Source: Kryptolebias marmoratus
Taxonomy: Eukaryota; Chordata; Actinopteri; Cyprinodontiformes; Rivulidae
DNA length: 64,000 nt
Reading direction: 5' to 3'
NCBI RefSeq assembly: GCF_001649575.2
Contig: NC_051444.1
Span: forward strand, 23,916,043 to 23,980,042
The translations under genes were made by a program, and so were the position numbers. Position 1 is the stretch's first letter; every line of letters starts with the position of its first letter. Shown one piece after another: positions 20,656 through 33,100 of this stretch. The notes under the pieces were generated by a model. The model had not been told where the DNA came from and searched no databases. It saw only the letters and a list, made by a program, of their open reading frames with translations.

Positions 20656-23403
20656 GAGTGTTTCCACAGTTATTATGACATGTTTAAAAAATGTAAACTT
20701 CTGTGACTTTTGTGTTTGTTTCAGCAAAGTCTGAGCGCACATCAAGCTTGCAACGTGACCTGATGGCTTTAAAGAGTTTATGCCTCTAGTTTTATGCATT
20801 TAAAAAAACGTAGCGATGAGTTTTTTTATAAAGCAAAGACTTATAGTTAAAATGATAATAATATTCTTCATTTCTAAAGAATTAGACCGTTATCAGAATT
20901 GAATGTTTTAGATTGTTTTACTACTTATGGTTTTATAAAGAAAAGAACTTCTGGTACGTTAAAGTAACTTAGCAGCACTACAAGCTACACCAACATCTAG
21001 TGAGAATGTGCTGCAATGCTTTTGTAGAAATAAACATCTTTTAACCTAAAATTTTGAGAATTTCAAAATCAATTTCGATATATGTAATAGCAAGAAAAAA
21101 GAGCATTTATGTGTCATATTGATACAACTACTTTTTTAGTTCCAAACCAGGATCTCCTGGGACAAAAACAAGGTAATTTTGCATCCTTCAAGGAGCTTAA
21201 AGTGAAACTATAAAGTCTTTAAATAAGCTATTGGTAGAAAATATCTTTTGATTTAGGTTTAAAATCCAACATGAAAGAATTTCTCTGTTTTCTGTTTCAG
21301 TATGATATATACAATAGTAAAATATGGCCTTAGAAACTAGTACAGGCCTGTTTCTGATAATATTAATCATTATTACTCCTTACTACGTGACATTTTCTGT
21401 GATGAGTGTCGTCAGCTCGTGCAGCACTTAGTTCAGTTTTTCAGTCTCAGTTGGACAGAAGTTCTTCATGGAGACTTTAGGAAACACAAACAGTAGATGT
21501 GGACTGTGACTCGTGTGTGTGTGTGTGTGTGATGTTTTAGCTGCACAGTGAAGGAGGCAGGTCGAAGCAGACAAGCTGCAGCCTCGTCCATTCCTTCAGG
21601 GAGCCACCTCGTCTCTCCTGGAATGCTCCAGGAGTCGCGACCTTTGACCCTTCCGGCGTGAGCGAGAATGCTGACTGTGACGGGTCACGGTGACGGTCCG
21701 CGGCCACACGTAGTAAAGTCATCACGCAGTCAGGCGGCAAAGCTGGAGGCTTTCCAAGCACTCACTACGTCCTGAGTTGATTATAAAATATTATAAAGTA
21801 CTTTTTTTTTTTTTTTTTTACTGCAAGACACCTCATGTGTTCCTTTTTGGACCTGAAGACTTTTGGACCAAGAGCACAGCTGAATCTCACACTCTTCTGA
21901 GATGTTATGTAAGTGTGTTATGTAACACACTCCGGATCCTGCTGTGGACACATTCCTTTCTTAGTCCATAAAAGTGAGTTAAAATGTATCTGTTACCTTT
22001 CTAAATGATTCCCCTGGTGTTTAAAGTTGCTCCTGGGCTCTGGGATCAGTGCTGTCATTTAACCTGTTCATAGAGGTGCATTATGTTCTTTTCGTAGATT
22101 GATTTGTAAAGTCCCCCATCACCACGCCCCACCAGGAGCCCACAGATCTGCCCTCTTTACCTGGCGCCATTTTAACACCTTAATGACTTTTCCTCTTTTC
22201 TCTCCCATCATGCTGAGCAAAGTCGAAGCTTTCCAGCCTCTGCTCTCGTTGCATTTCTTCATCAATTCCTTGTTGTTTTCTTCTCCTCCGTCCCGTCTTC
22301 CCACGGCGCAGCGAGCTCAGTCGCGATAGCGCAGCATCCGCACCCAGCGGACTCTCTGCGATGAGACGAGGAAACGTCGAGATCTGCTTCCAACTTTTTC
22401 GTCTTGAGGCAAATGGTTTGTAGACCTCGGCACTCAGGCTTGAGTATGAGGGTCTGAACGAGTGGCAACATGCCATTAAAACCCATCAAAATGATAAAAC
22501 TGGATGCAGAAATGGAGGGAAATCCAGTGGCGGAGGACAAGTCCAGTCAGAGGGCAGGTTCAGATGTGACGACAGATCACCGACCAACGTTCACAGAATT
22601 ACAGTGATCGAAACAAGCCGCACGGAGGCGTGAATTACAGTTTTACAGTCAGCAGACTTGCTGAGAAGCCTTGGGATAAAACTGGGGATAATCTGATGAT
22701 TCAGTGTAAAGGCAGAATCAAAGTGCACCAAGAGTCCCTGCAAACGGGTGGCAATAAGGTTTTAACGAACCAATTAGGCTGTCATAACTGTTAAAGAGTA
22801 AACATCGTACACATAAAATAAGATTTGTTTAGCTCGCTTTAAGAGAGTCCAACTCCATGAAGGACTGTACGTCTCCTGGACAGCTCGGCAAAGCCTGATT
22901 AAAAGCCGGGCTGTCAGCTGGAGATGCAGATAAATCTGTAGGCAATCAACAAAACATTGAAGGGTCTCATGGTGCTGGATCTGGGGTGGACTAGCATTTC
23001 CCATGACGACATTTAGCTGGTTACCTCAGGGTTTCACTGGTAAACTCTTCAATCGTCTGCTGCCATGGCACCTCGGAGGACCACGGAGCTGCATGTTAAG
23101 CTGAGTTTTTGATTACCGGGAGGCCGCCTGCGACCACAGACACACCCCGGGGCTCGCAGTCGGACAGCACTCACGCGGCCATGTGTCACTGCCTGAGAGT
23201 GACACGTTCACACCCGTTCTACAGAGGGATGAAAGCAGTCAGAGCACATGTGTATGAGCTGTTATTAAATCCACCGCAACGTCTGATCCAAAATACCCCG
23301 CACTGAATGGGTGATGTTCATATGCAAGACGGGACGAGGCTGAATAGATTCTCTGCACTTCTGTGTTTGATTATTGCCGCCGCCAAAAGGTGGACGGTTA
23401 GTG
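20656..23403. other. Intergenic stretch without recognised gene
   Basis: AT-rich with a short (GT)n at about 21514-21530 and a poly-T at 21800. Open frames here are short and lack family resemblance. Confidence 0.5.
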
Positions 23404-23960
23404 TCTTTGTTTGTGATTGCCATGTTGGCAGAAATATCTCGTGAACCACTGGATTTTAATGAAACCCACGGATAGTAGTCACTGAATAAACATCTGGTTA
23501 ACCTTTGCAGTCAACCCAAATCAAGATGGCCACCAGAGTCAACTGACATTAGACAACACAAGAAAATGCTACAGGTTAGTCAGTTTTAAATACATTGATC
23601 TAAAATTTGGCGTGGTATTAGCTGAAATTGATCCACATCTCATATTCTGAGCCTTTACTGATCGCTTGAGATCTTTGCTTAAAACTTTGGCATTAACTGT
23701 TGGGTGTCAACCCTGTCTGTCTGTTAGCAAAATATCTCATGAACCACTGCACGGGTTTTAATGAAACTCTCAGAAAGCAAACACTGGATGAACGTCTACA
23801 ACTGATCCACTTTTGGAGTCAGTCCAGTGCAAGATGTCTGCCACAGCTAGCTGACCTTAGCAAACACAAAAATGGCTATAACGCAATCAATTTGACAGGT
23901 ATTGACCTAAGATTTGTTGTGGTAGTAGCTGAGAGTCATTCCCAGCCTGGACTCTGAATA
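23404..23960 (+). repeat. Dispersed repeat family, copy C, two tandem units
   Basis: Two head-to-tail units, each starting near agaaatatctcgtgaaccac or agcaaaatatctcatgaacc and ending near the agctgagagtcatt core, span about 550 bp. The second unit is closer to the copy at 9308. Confidence 0.75.
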
Positions 23961-25398
23961 CAATCAGACCATGCAAGACTCTGTGAGATGAAGCGTCATG
24001 TTGTTGTCAAGGTTTGACCGAAACCGCTACAGCTCTGTCATTTCTCAGCGTGAGACAACCTTGGTTCATAACTCTGGTAGAAAAGACAGCAGGAGATATG
24101 CATTCTCCAAGGAATGCTAGGACTTTAATGTGAGCTCCATTAAATGATTTAAAAGTTTTACGGATAGCGCTGCAGCTCCTGATGAGGAACAGCCGCGTCA
24201 GGTTTGACCCTTCGTAGTTGGATTGTCAGGCAAAGACTCCAGTGAAGCTCTTCATTCACTCCCATCATCTCATCTGCCTCCCTCCCTCCCTCCCTCTCTC
24301 TCTTCATCTGCGTCTCATAAGTTAGTTGGATCTCTCCCAGTCCCCTCCCAGCAAATGGCTAATTCAACCCAGCGACCCCGTCCTTGAAAGGCCTGTGCCT
24401 CTTCGTAACTCTGAGCGTACACGTTCCAGTCACGAGTCACGCAGGCCACAGCGTTTGTTTTTCCCCCCAAAGACAAACCAAAGTGGACGGTGTATAGGAA
24501 AGTTCTCTTTTGAGTTTGTGACAAACTGAAGAGTGGCAAGTTGCTTTCGTTGTGTCACAACTCATATTCCGCTTTGAATGCAAGAATTACCCAGAGAGCC
24601 ACATGTTCCCACCTGCCTCATGACTCTACAGTAAATGTAAAGCTACAGGAAGCTCAACAACAATTTACCAAGGCCAGAGTCCTAAAAACCAGTGCTGTCA
24701 CCAAGGTGGGCATCTGGGGGCCCAAGTAGTGACCGTGCAAATCCTCTGTAAAGCAAAAAACAAAAAAAAGTAGGCCTATAACTCCCACACGGCAGTATAT
24801 TTTCAGCTAGCCTATATATGACAACAGCATATTCAAACATCTGAAATTTATTATGGCTGTTGGATTTGGTGGCCCCCCATTTAACCCTAAACTTTCTGGA
24901 GGCGCCCCTGCTGTACACAGAACAACCAGGCAGCCTGTTTCACTCTCTGAGAGTCTTGATTTTGTCAAAGCTAAAGAACAAAAATCAGGTTTCCTTCAAA
25001 TGACGCTAAAAGCAAAACGTACTGGACTCCAGGAGGCATATGGAGTCGTGAATCCCAGTTTCTTTTTTAGAAAGCACATGGTTCTGCTTTTCTGGTTTCC
25101 AAGAGAAAGTTGCGCATTATTCCCACCATATTACCAGGTCAAAGAGTTTCCAATCTGTTCCTAGTTGTCTTGCTGTTTCACAATCAGATGTGGGGAGTGT
25201 TACATGTGAGACGCGGTCAGGCCTTCGGTGGAGTCTTCTCTGCCGTGTCTTTGCTCGTTGGAAATCAGTCAATCAAAGCGACTCTTGGTGAAAACAGGTC
25301 TTTTTAAGGCGATGCGTTCCCTGACTACCTAAGCTCATGTCACAGAGCTGTGTGGGTTATGTGTTTGTGTGTGCGTTCATGCCACAGGGCTTCCTAAT

Positions 25399-25518
25399 CC
25401 GACAGGTAAATATAAACCACCTGGAGATTGTGGAGAAGGAACCACAGCTGATGAAGAACATCGCTGAGGGAGTTCAGCAGCAGAGCAGCATTTATTTATG
25501 TACACAGGTTGGGTGAAG
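25399..25518 (+). other. Orphan exon-like open stretch, function unknown
   Basis: After catgccacag (25387) and cgacag the frame reads VNINHLEIVEKEPQLMKNIA then EGVQQQSSIYLCTQVG and a TGA. Codon choice (cac ctg gag att gtg gag aag) looks coding, and it starts at an AG in phase 0. It lies 7 kb past GRAMD2A on the same strand, so it could be an alternative last exon of that gene, a relic of another gene, or chance. I do not recognise the peptide. Confidence 0.3.
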
Positions 25519-25848
25519 GTATGCGTCTGGTCATAAATTAAAACAATCATAAATCAATCCTGGTGTATATGTTTGTTTGTTTTTGCTGATTTGACCACTT
25601 CTTATGACACTAGCAGGCCAACCAAAAGGAGCATATCAATGTAATTACGCTAGAAAAACAAATCAAATTCTCAAACTTTTTTTGTTTAGAAATGTGAATT
25701 TACCGGAGCTAAAGATGTTTTAGAGCCAGTGTGTCTTGGCTGTCAGTGTCATTTTAAGGAACACCGGCTTCAGTTTAAAAATGGACAATTTAGAGCCCAT
25801 ACTTTCAACCTGTTCTTGTGAAATGAAATTAAACACAGACTGGTTAAA

Positions 25849-26271
25849 GGGACAGTTTGGTCATTTTTGCACTCATGTTCTGTCACATGGTTATCAATAG
25901 TTCGGCCCTTATCAGTCGGGACATCAGCAGAAGTCTTCGTCCAGGCTAGGCTAATGACTAGCTAAACAAGGGCCTGTTTTATATTGTTTTTCAGCCTTAT
26001 AAAACATGCTTACAAAGCAACATAAAGGTTTAATGTTAGCAAATGTGGCATTCTTTCACACTAATATGACATTTCTGAAAAAGAGTTGTTTTATAAGCAT
26101 AAAAAAAAGATTAAAATATAATTAAAACAGGCCTTTGTTTGGCTAGCTATTAGCCTAGCCTGGAGGAAGGCTCCTTCCCTGTTTCTTCATACTCTGCTCT
26201 ATGGCTGATGACGTACTAACTATTAATAACTATTTGAAAGAACGTTATTTCAAAAATGACCAGACTATCCC
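25849..26271. mobile_element. Foldback element family, copy 1 (uninterrupted)
   Basis: It begins gggacagtttggtcattttt and ends aaaaatgaccagactatccc. Arms of roughly 150 bp fold back on each other, for example ccaggctaggctaatgacta against tagctattagcctagcctgg. The A/T-rich centre has no open frame. It is a non-autonomous DNA element; the superfamily is not assigned. Confidence 0.75.
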
Positions 26272-26824
26272 TCGACGGTCAATGTGTTAACCTTATAACT
26301 CAAGGATAATCTTGTAAATCTAGCATCACATGGAAACTGATAAAAGTTGGCCTATGTGGAAAAAAGTAAATATTCCAAACTGGTATTGCACTTGGTTTGA
26401 ATGAATTAAACTATATTGTGATTTTTTTTCTCCAGCTTTCCTTAGACTTGTTGTTAGGATTTGTTGTTTAGATGGTGATAAGTCAAAGTATGGGTTGGTG
26501 TGGGCATCTTATCCTACAGTCAGACAGAAAAGTAAACTGACCACATATCTCAAAGACGCCACAGACACGAACAAAACAGATTTATCTGACATTCTGAGAC
26601 AATCTGAGCAGGTTGGTTAACTTTAAAAAACTTCTCATAAATGTCGAACTGGGTAAAGATAACAACATGACTTTATTTTTTTCCCCAGAATCACATCTTG
26701 TAACTGGAATATGACCCTTGACCACCTTTCACATTGCCAGTGTGTTTTAGGTATTTATACTTTTTAAAACTTCTATATTTATGCTGCAAAATCTACATGT
26801 GAACCATTGCATGTGACTGTTTTA

Positions 26825-26960
26825 CAATAAAACACAATACAACTTTATTTGCAAAGCCCTTTGAAAACAGCACTGCTGACCAAACTGTTGCACACCAACA
26901 ACTAAAAACACGAGGTAAAACACATAAAATGCCCAAACAAGAATAAAAACTATGAAATCA
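26825..26960. repeat. Possible retroelement tail (aactttatttgcaaagccct)
   Basis: The wording caactttatttgcaaagccctttgaa with a following A-rich stretch resembles fish LINE/SINE ends. A similar phrase in a different state, tttgtgtggcacgtttcata then aagtgctttacagtaag, occurs near 1940-2000. Family membership is a guess. Confidence 0.3.
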
Positions 26961-27454
26961 AACACAATCAAAGCAATAAAACAGTTAACCCTCTCAAGGC
27001 AGACGTTGCAGATTTGCAACAGCAAATTGCACATACCTAATTACTCCACAATTATATTTTATGAGCCTTATTTTACTCAGATGATAATTTCCCCAAATAT
27101 CTGATTTTACTAAAACTTAATTTGAGCCTGAGAGGGTTAAAGCCACAAAACAATAAAAATAAAATAAAAGCCAACATCTCAAACTAAGTTAAAAGACAAA
27201 AAGAAAAAAAGTGTTTTAAGAGATGATTTCAAAGCAGGGAGTCAGTTTTTTCAAATTGTGTTAAAATGAAAGGCTTTCCTTGAAGAAATCTATCTTACTG
27301 GCTATCTTTTATCCCACAGTTTTAAACTAGGATCACTTTATGTTGAAAAATGGTGTTATAGCCCATTGCAGTATCATGTAATATGTTGAACTGAGTTGAC
27401 ACCAAAAGCCAATGCGTTGTAGATTTATCTCCAATGATTACTTTTTGAAGGTTT

Positions 27455-27580
27455 TTTGTTCATCAATGGGCCGTCCTGGATCGGAGTCGACTCTAAAAGT
27501 TAATCAGTTGTAGAAGCGCACTCAGTGATTCCCTTTTTTTAAGCCTCTCGTTAAACTCCGTTGAGTGGTTCGCGATTTAT
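27455..27580 (-). repeat. Dispersed repeat family, copy G (fragment, inverted)
   Basis: In reverse complement it reads ctacaactgattaactttta then gagtcgactccgatccagg, matching the middle of the family unit. The core end is missing. Confidence 0.55.
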
Positions 27581-28654
27581 TTTGGTACCAGACAAAATGC
27601 GCACACAAGCAAAAACATAACCGCTCACCTTTTCCTCTTTTGGCAGCGGGCAGTTATTACCTCAATCTCACATGTGCTTTATGGAGTTTCACAATCTGTG
27701 GACCAAACGTCATCTTTATTAAGTTATATTCGAACCAGAAACTGCTCCAGTCAATGGGAGAGACACAAACAACGATGTAAACTTGAAAAGTTAAAATTCA
27801 GCTGCTATAATTCCATCAAATTTAGTTTTGCTTCTCTGGTTTTTGATTTCAACAACTTCAATTCAGTACTTTATTAATCCCCAGGAGGAAATGGCGCTCA
27901 GGTAGTTACCAATATGCTGAAGCTTGCTAATGACACGTAGCTTCGGTATGTCGACTAGTTTAGATTTGTTAGCATAGTATTTAGCTTTTTGATTAGCATA
28001 TTAGCACAGTATGAATATTCACTTAGCAGGCTGCAGGAAGTGGAAAAGACTTCAATGAGTTCAGAGATGATCAGTTTGCAGCAGAGTAAAACCACATGAA
28101 ACTTTAGTAGGATCTAAATGTCACCTGAGAGTATCAGGAATATAGTAGGGTGCAAATATTAGGAATCCAACTCTAGTTACTAGTTAAGACTACAACTAAA
28201 CGATAAGACACAGAGAGCCAAGTTGTGCTGTCCTGTAAGTATGTGTTTCCTAAAAGCCGTTTGGTACTAACGTGGGGAATGTCCCAGTTCTGTGGCATTT
28301 AATAAAGACAATGGTAAACCCTTAAGGCTCGTCAGACTGGTTACGCCGGATTAAGTACACTCGAGGGGTGAAGATGAGCACACGATTCACGCAGAGCTGC
28401 AGAGCGGGGTGATAAAACAGCAGCGTGAGCCTGCCGACTGCGAGGCGATGAACAACTGCGCAGATATTTCAGAAATGAAAACATATCTGATCTAGAAGGA
28501 AAGACTAACAACGTGATGGCTCACTCATAATTGAGTGTTCGGTGTTGTTTATTGGACTAGATGAGTATAGTCTTAAGACACGAGAAATACTGGCGATTTG
28601 TTTATTTGTTAAACAAAAGAGCATGTGGAAGAACCATACACAGCCACAACAACT

Positions 28655-29125
28655 GGGTCTCCCCTCCTTGGGGGCTTGCTCACCAGCTTGGTGTAATTCT
28701 TCAACCAGCATTTGTTGTTAAGTCAACCAACGTGGTTGCGTTGGTCAAGCTGACCCCACAGGCGTTCAGCGGGGTCAGGACTGCAGGCAGGACACTCCAT
28801 CCTGACAAACCCCATGATGGGGGCGAGCATCATGGTCTCGGGAGGACAGAGTTCAGTCCCGGTCTGTGGAGGTACAGGATTACCGCGGCCTGTCTCTGAC
28901 ATCTCTCATTATGTTGGACTTCAATTTGGAGACGGTACTAGGGCTCACTGCAAACAATGCTGCAACTTGGTTTTGCGGAACACCAGCCCGAAGCAGCCCT
29001 ATGGCACGGGTCCTATCCAGACCAGCCAGCCTACATACTCAACTCAGCTGCTCAACTTACAGATGGATTCTTCTAACAGATGTGGCACCATTTCAGGGGA
29101 AATATGCAGGTTTTCCAACGTCATA
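28655..29125 (-). mobile_element. Deleted Tc1/mariner-like transposase relic
   Basis: On the minus strand, LDRTRAIGLLRAGVPQNQVA then ALFAVSPSTVSKL followed by RDVRDRPR (about 29065-28870) is a typical helix-turn-helix DNA-binding region. About 70 bp further on, ECPACSPDPAERLWGQLDQR (about 28800-28740) matches the C-terminal catalytic block (xPACSPDLNPxE). The catalytic core that should lie between them is missing, and a stop follows. This is an internally deleted, dead copy. Clear terminal inverted repeats were not found. Confidence 0.65.
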
Positions 29126-29339
29126 AGATTTACTGCCACATTGTTACAACAAACAATGAGTCAATCAAACACATATTTTTGTACTTTATGTGCTCTGTTT
29201 GTATGTTGCTAATAAGATCTGTCCAGGGTGTCCCCCCCCCCCGCTCGCCCAGTGTCTCCCGGACATAGTCCCCCAGCTCGCTGCAACTCTGAACAGGAGC
29301 AAATGGGTAAAGAAAAGGGAAGGTGATAAATGGTATTAA

Positions 29340-29946
29340 GGGTGCATTCACACCGGCCCTGTTTTAATCAAACTCTAGTTCATTTGCCTAGAAAGTCTGG
29401 TTCGTTTGGGGAGGTGTGAACGCACAATCGAACTCTGATACGGACCAAAAAAGTGAACTCTGGTCTGTCTAAAAGCCTCGGTCTCGGTTCGGTTGAAGTG
29501 AACTCTGGTGTGGTTCGAATGCACATGTGAATGCAAGTGGACCAGAGACCGCTCCAAAAGCAGGAAGTGGGCTACAGCACAGGGCCTTCTGGGTAAATAC
29601 AACCAAAACAAACACACCTTTCTACCACTAGTGGGAGAAATGGCTCATGGACAGATGTGGAAATCCTAAAACCACTAAAATTTGACGCCACTCCATTTTG
29701 GTTTCCTTTTCCAGAAGAAGGAAGTCGCGTTCAGTGTCTTCTTCAGAGGTTTTCTTGTTATTTCCTTCAGTAGTTCTTGGTGCAGCGCCACCACAGGTGA
29801 GGGGGGGGGACAGGTCGCTCAAAGGGTTTGCCTCCATTGATTCGGTGCAGTGTGAATGAGAACCACAGCAGCTGAAAATGGAACAAATGACACTTTGGTC
29901 CCCAATCAAACCGAGTCTACAGAACTATCAGGTGTGAACACAGCCT
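29340..29946. mobile_element. TTAA-flanked MITE (piggyBac-like ends)
   Basis: TTAA occurs immediately before (29336-29339) and after (29947-29950) the element. The ends are inverted: gggtgcattcacacc at the left and ggtgtgaacacagcct at the right. Internal sequence is rich in ggttcg/gaactc motifs with partial dyad symmetry. No transposase frame is evident, so it is non-autonomous. TTAA target duplication points to the piggyBac superfamily. Confidence 0.75.
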
Positions 29947-31309
29947 TTAACTCTAAATCAGTGTTGGACATGAAGACTCAGGTTACTGTTTGAACCAAAT
30001 GGAGGTCCATAATTTTAATTCCTTTTTTAAAAAAAATAAAAGTTGTCAAAGAGAATGAAATTATTTGAATGTTGTAAGATGAAATCCTTTCTTTGCACCT
30101 GATTTTATTTAGACTACAGTTAAGGAATTAGGGACAAAAAAATCCACCTTGTCCCTGAGGATTTTAGCCGTATTTTCACCTGCACTTCCATCAGTCAGCG
30201 CAGTGAACAGATCCAGTTTCAAGCACCGGTTGTGTGGTTGATCCCTTTCTAAACTAAGTCTCAGCCAAGACTAAAGATTGTATGTAAGTTATTATTACTA
30301 AATATTTACAGATTTTCAAGCAGGAATAAAAAGGTCCTCTCTCATTACAGCACTCACAGGAAACACGATCCATGTGATAAAATAAACAGATTTACCTTTC
30401 AGGCTGATCCGAGATTCATGATTATTATCGTTTAGAATTTAGGCAGGATTGTGTCTGCATGTATTACTAATGAAGCATTAGACTACAGACACATAAAACA
30501 TAGGGAACCTTCATGTTTTTGTTTTAAACAATTAGTGATGTGCAGCCAAACTGTGAAGGTTTAATCTTTAGACATAAAATGAGAAGAAGACACTTGAGAG
30601 CTGAAATGAAAACCAGAAAAACAATTTGGGTTCTTTTATTTTTTTTTTCTCTCTCCGGAAAAATGTGACAACAGCCACTTTTATCAGATCAGACAGATAC
30701 TCTTTATGAGAACGTAACATACATTCCGCTGCTCGACAATCCCTCGTCCAAAAAACAACAAAAAAAAAGCACACAGAGCACGTCTCTGCCACAAAGTCCT
30801 TCAGCTTCAAAAACCAGAGTCGGCGTGGAGGCGCCTGATCGAACTGTGACCACGAGCGGGACGTTGCCAGATAAATACACACATTCTTATTGTCAATTCA
30901 GTTCATTTAAAACAAAAAATGACCCTGAGCAATAAATCTGTGTAAACATTTCGACAGTCGCTCCAAGCTGCTGAAATCGAGAATTTATTAAAAAAAAAAT
31001 AAAAAAAATCGGTGCTTCCTCTCCTGTGCATCCTCCCGCCTCACAAAGCACGTACACGTTTTTAGTTTTATAGGCATGCTGGTGTTCTCGTTTACATACT
31101 GTATGTTTCTGTGCATATACAAACATGACACCAACTCCTCCCTCAAGCAGTACAGACTCCAACATTGCTATATTGTTTATGCGATATCAAGGACTGTAAT
31201 AGAAATATATTTTATATGTAGTTATATAAGGAGTGCATTCAGGTTCTCCAGCAGTAGATATGTGGGGGGAGCTGATGGCTGTTCTGCGTGTCGTGAGGAG
31301 GGGAAGCAG

Positions 31310-31984
31310 TCAGCGCGTTAAGGGAAAGACGGAGCAGCAGAGGTCGTTCTGAGCCAACGTCTGGATCAGTCTGCACCACTCGGCCCGCTTCTGGGTAATG
31401 TAGGCCGGGGTGATGATTTGTGGCGGGAGGCGCGGCGAGCCCTCCAGCCTGACCTTCTCGCACAGGGCCTCGGCGATGCAGACGACGTACATGCCACAGT
31501 CGTAGCTATTCTGCTGCGACGGGCAGGGCTCCTCGGCGAACAGCGCCTTCCGCCCCGCGCCCAGGAAGGGCTCCAGCTTGCCGGCGATACGCCGCGCGTG
31601 CAGCGAGTTGCTGCCGTTCTGCGAGTCATAGTGCGCAAAGTGGCCGGAGCCCCGGTGGTAGAGCAGCAGGCTCCAGTGGGAGCCTCCGGCCGTCTGGTTG
31701 GAGTTGTCATTGACGGCCAGGAAGACCCAGCGGCGAGAGGCGAGGTCTAGCGGCTCCAGGAAGAGGGCGAGCTCGTCGGGACACGAGGCGCACTTGATGA
31801 ACTGCGTGACCTCCGGGCTGATGAAGATGACGGACTCCCCGAGGACTCTGAAGCGCTCGTTGGCAAAGTACTCGAAGGCGAACCCGATCACGCGGTCGTT
31901 CAGCCAGTAGGGTCCTTCCAGCAGGGAGACGTCGGAGCGCCGCAGCAGGCTGTCCTGGTAGCTCAGCACCACAGGATCCATCAT
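31310..31984 (-). CDS. senp8: Sentrin-specific protease 8 (NEDD8-specific protease, DEN1/NEDP1)
   Basis: This cysteine protease of the Ulp1/C48 family matures NEDD8 and removes it from cullins and other proteins. The 224-residue chain is intact and, as in mammals, encoded by one exon (human about 212 aa). Landmarks are MDPVVLSYQDSLLRRSDVSL at the start, WLNDRVIGFAFEYF, FISPEVTQFIK, catalytic His in GGSHWSLL (about 103), Asp in HYDSQNG (about 120), and PSQQNSYDCGMYV carrying the oxyanion Gln and nucleophile Cys (about 163). The second of the two opening Met codons (ATG at 31981-31979) matches the family start. A tttcag acceptor on this strand just before the ATG (exon start 32006) implies a 5' intron. 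GC content and CpG are far higher than in the flanks. Possible poly(A) signals on this strand lie at 30984-30989 and 30635-30640. Confidence 0.97.
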   Translation of the reverse strand: MMDPVVLSYQDSLLRRSDVSLLEGPYWLNDRVIGFAFEYFANERFRVLGESVIFISPEVTQFIKCASCPDELALFLEPLDLASRRWVFLAVNDNSNQTAGGSHWSLLLYHRGSGHFAHYDSQNGSNSLHARRIAGKLEPFLGAGRKALFAEEPCPSQQNSYDCGMYVVCIAEALCEKVRLEGSPRLPPQIITPAYITQKRAEWCRLIQTLAQNDLCCSVFPLTR

Positions 31985-32824
31985 CCAGCAGAGTCAGGGA
32001 GTCAGTCTGAAACGGGAAGGAAACAGTTAAAGCACTGAAGCTTCAACTCCCCACCTGAGTGAATCAATATTAGATTATTCAGCAGGTTCTTTACAGTTTA
32101 TTAGGACACATTTCAGTCTTCAGGGTGCGTTATATTTTTATACTGATGAAATATTTTAAACGTCTGTCTTGGTTTAAAGCATGTTTAAGTTGTACCTTAT
32201 GATGTGCAGGAATGTAGCCAACAATTGCCTTTACCTCTCCCTTTTTTTAAACTGATCTTATGAATTTGATGTTTTGTTTTACTGAAATTGTTTTTTATCA
32301 TCATTTTGCTTTACAGTATTTATTGTACAGCACTTGTGTGGATTTAAATGAACTTCATAAAGAAGTTAAAGCTTAGAAGTGGTATACAGATTAACTTATT
32401 AGTTTTTTTTCTATCCCTATTTCTGCTTCCGTTATGCATAGCTGTCTTAAATAAAGTTTGTCTGTTGTTGTTTTGAAGCAAAGAAGCTGAAAATTACACT
32501 GTATGTCCATTTATATTAACAATAAAAACTCATTTTTTGTGCTCTTAAAAAAAAAAAAAAGTCAATAGATCGACCAGGTGCTCACCTGGGGTTTGTTCAG
32601 TTATTTGAAGTTTTAAGATTAGATTTTTTTTTTCTGTAAAGCCACTTTAACAGAATGAATGATTTTTAGTGGCTGGAGCCGCGTTAAAGTTTTACCAGGC
32701 GAACATACTTTACAGCTCTTCAGCTGAGCTTGACGCCAGCTTTATGTGTGTGGACTTTAGGTGAGGTGTAGCTTGCTTTAGTCTGAATGACACTGCGGAG
32801 CGTAGCTTTGCTGCAGTGCGATTA

Positions 32825-32827
<3 letters not shown>

Positions 32828-32856
<29 letters not shown>

Positions 32857-32857
32857 G
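32828..32857. repeat. (ATC)n trinucleotide repeat
   Basis: About ten atc units in the SENP8 5' intron. Confidence 0.9.
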
Positions 32858-33010
32858 CTGGCAGGCGGCGTGCAGTCCGAGTTAGCACGAGCTAGCTAAC
32901 CGCTACATTCGCCCTCTCACGAAGCCATAAATGAACTCGTTCAGGCTGCAGAGCACACACACCGCACAAAGGCAACACCGACACGCGTTTGATTCGTTTA
33001 CTACCCCTAC

Positions 33011-33100
33011 CTGTGAAAGACATTTAAATAAGAAACACGACGAAAGCAGCGGCGTCGTCCATCGTCGCGCTAATGTCTAGGTAGCGCCGTAAATATTTTT
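33011..33100 (-). other. senp8: Likely non-coding first exon of SENP8
   Basis: On the minus strand the sequence ttctttcacag|gtaggggtag gives a consensus CAG|GTAGGG donor at 33010. It pairs with the tttcag acceptor at 32007-32012, 22 bp before the SENP8 ATG, and defines an intron of about 1 kb. The exon's upstream limit is a guess. A GCCAAT box on this strand at 33131-33136 lies just upstream. Mammalian SENP8 also has a non-coding first exon. Confidence 0.55.

Larger units (their letters stand above)
26272..28654. other. Intergenic stretch, repeat fragments only
   Basis: It holds the possible retroelement tail at 26825, the inverted dispersed-repeat fragment at 27455, and a phrase ttattaatccccaggagg near 27870 that resembles a LINE end. 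No gene was seen. Confidence 0.5.

Noticed and set aside
24660..24930. Possible repeat with ggggcccaag and ggcgcccctg ends
   Set aside because: The ends do not form a convincing inverted repeat and no target duplication was seen.
31366..31750. Open frames overlapping SENP8 on both strands
   Set aside because: They are shadows created by high GC in the SENP8 exon; Arg/Ala/Pro-rich products match nothing.
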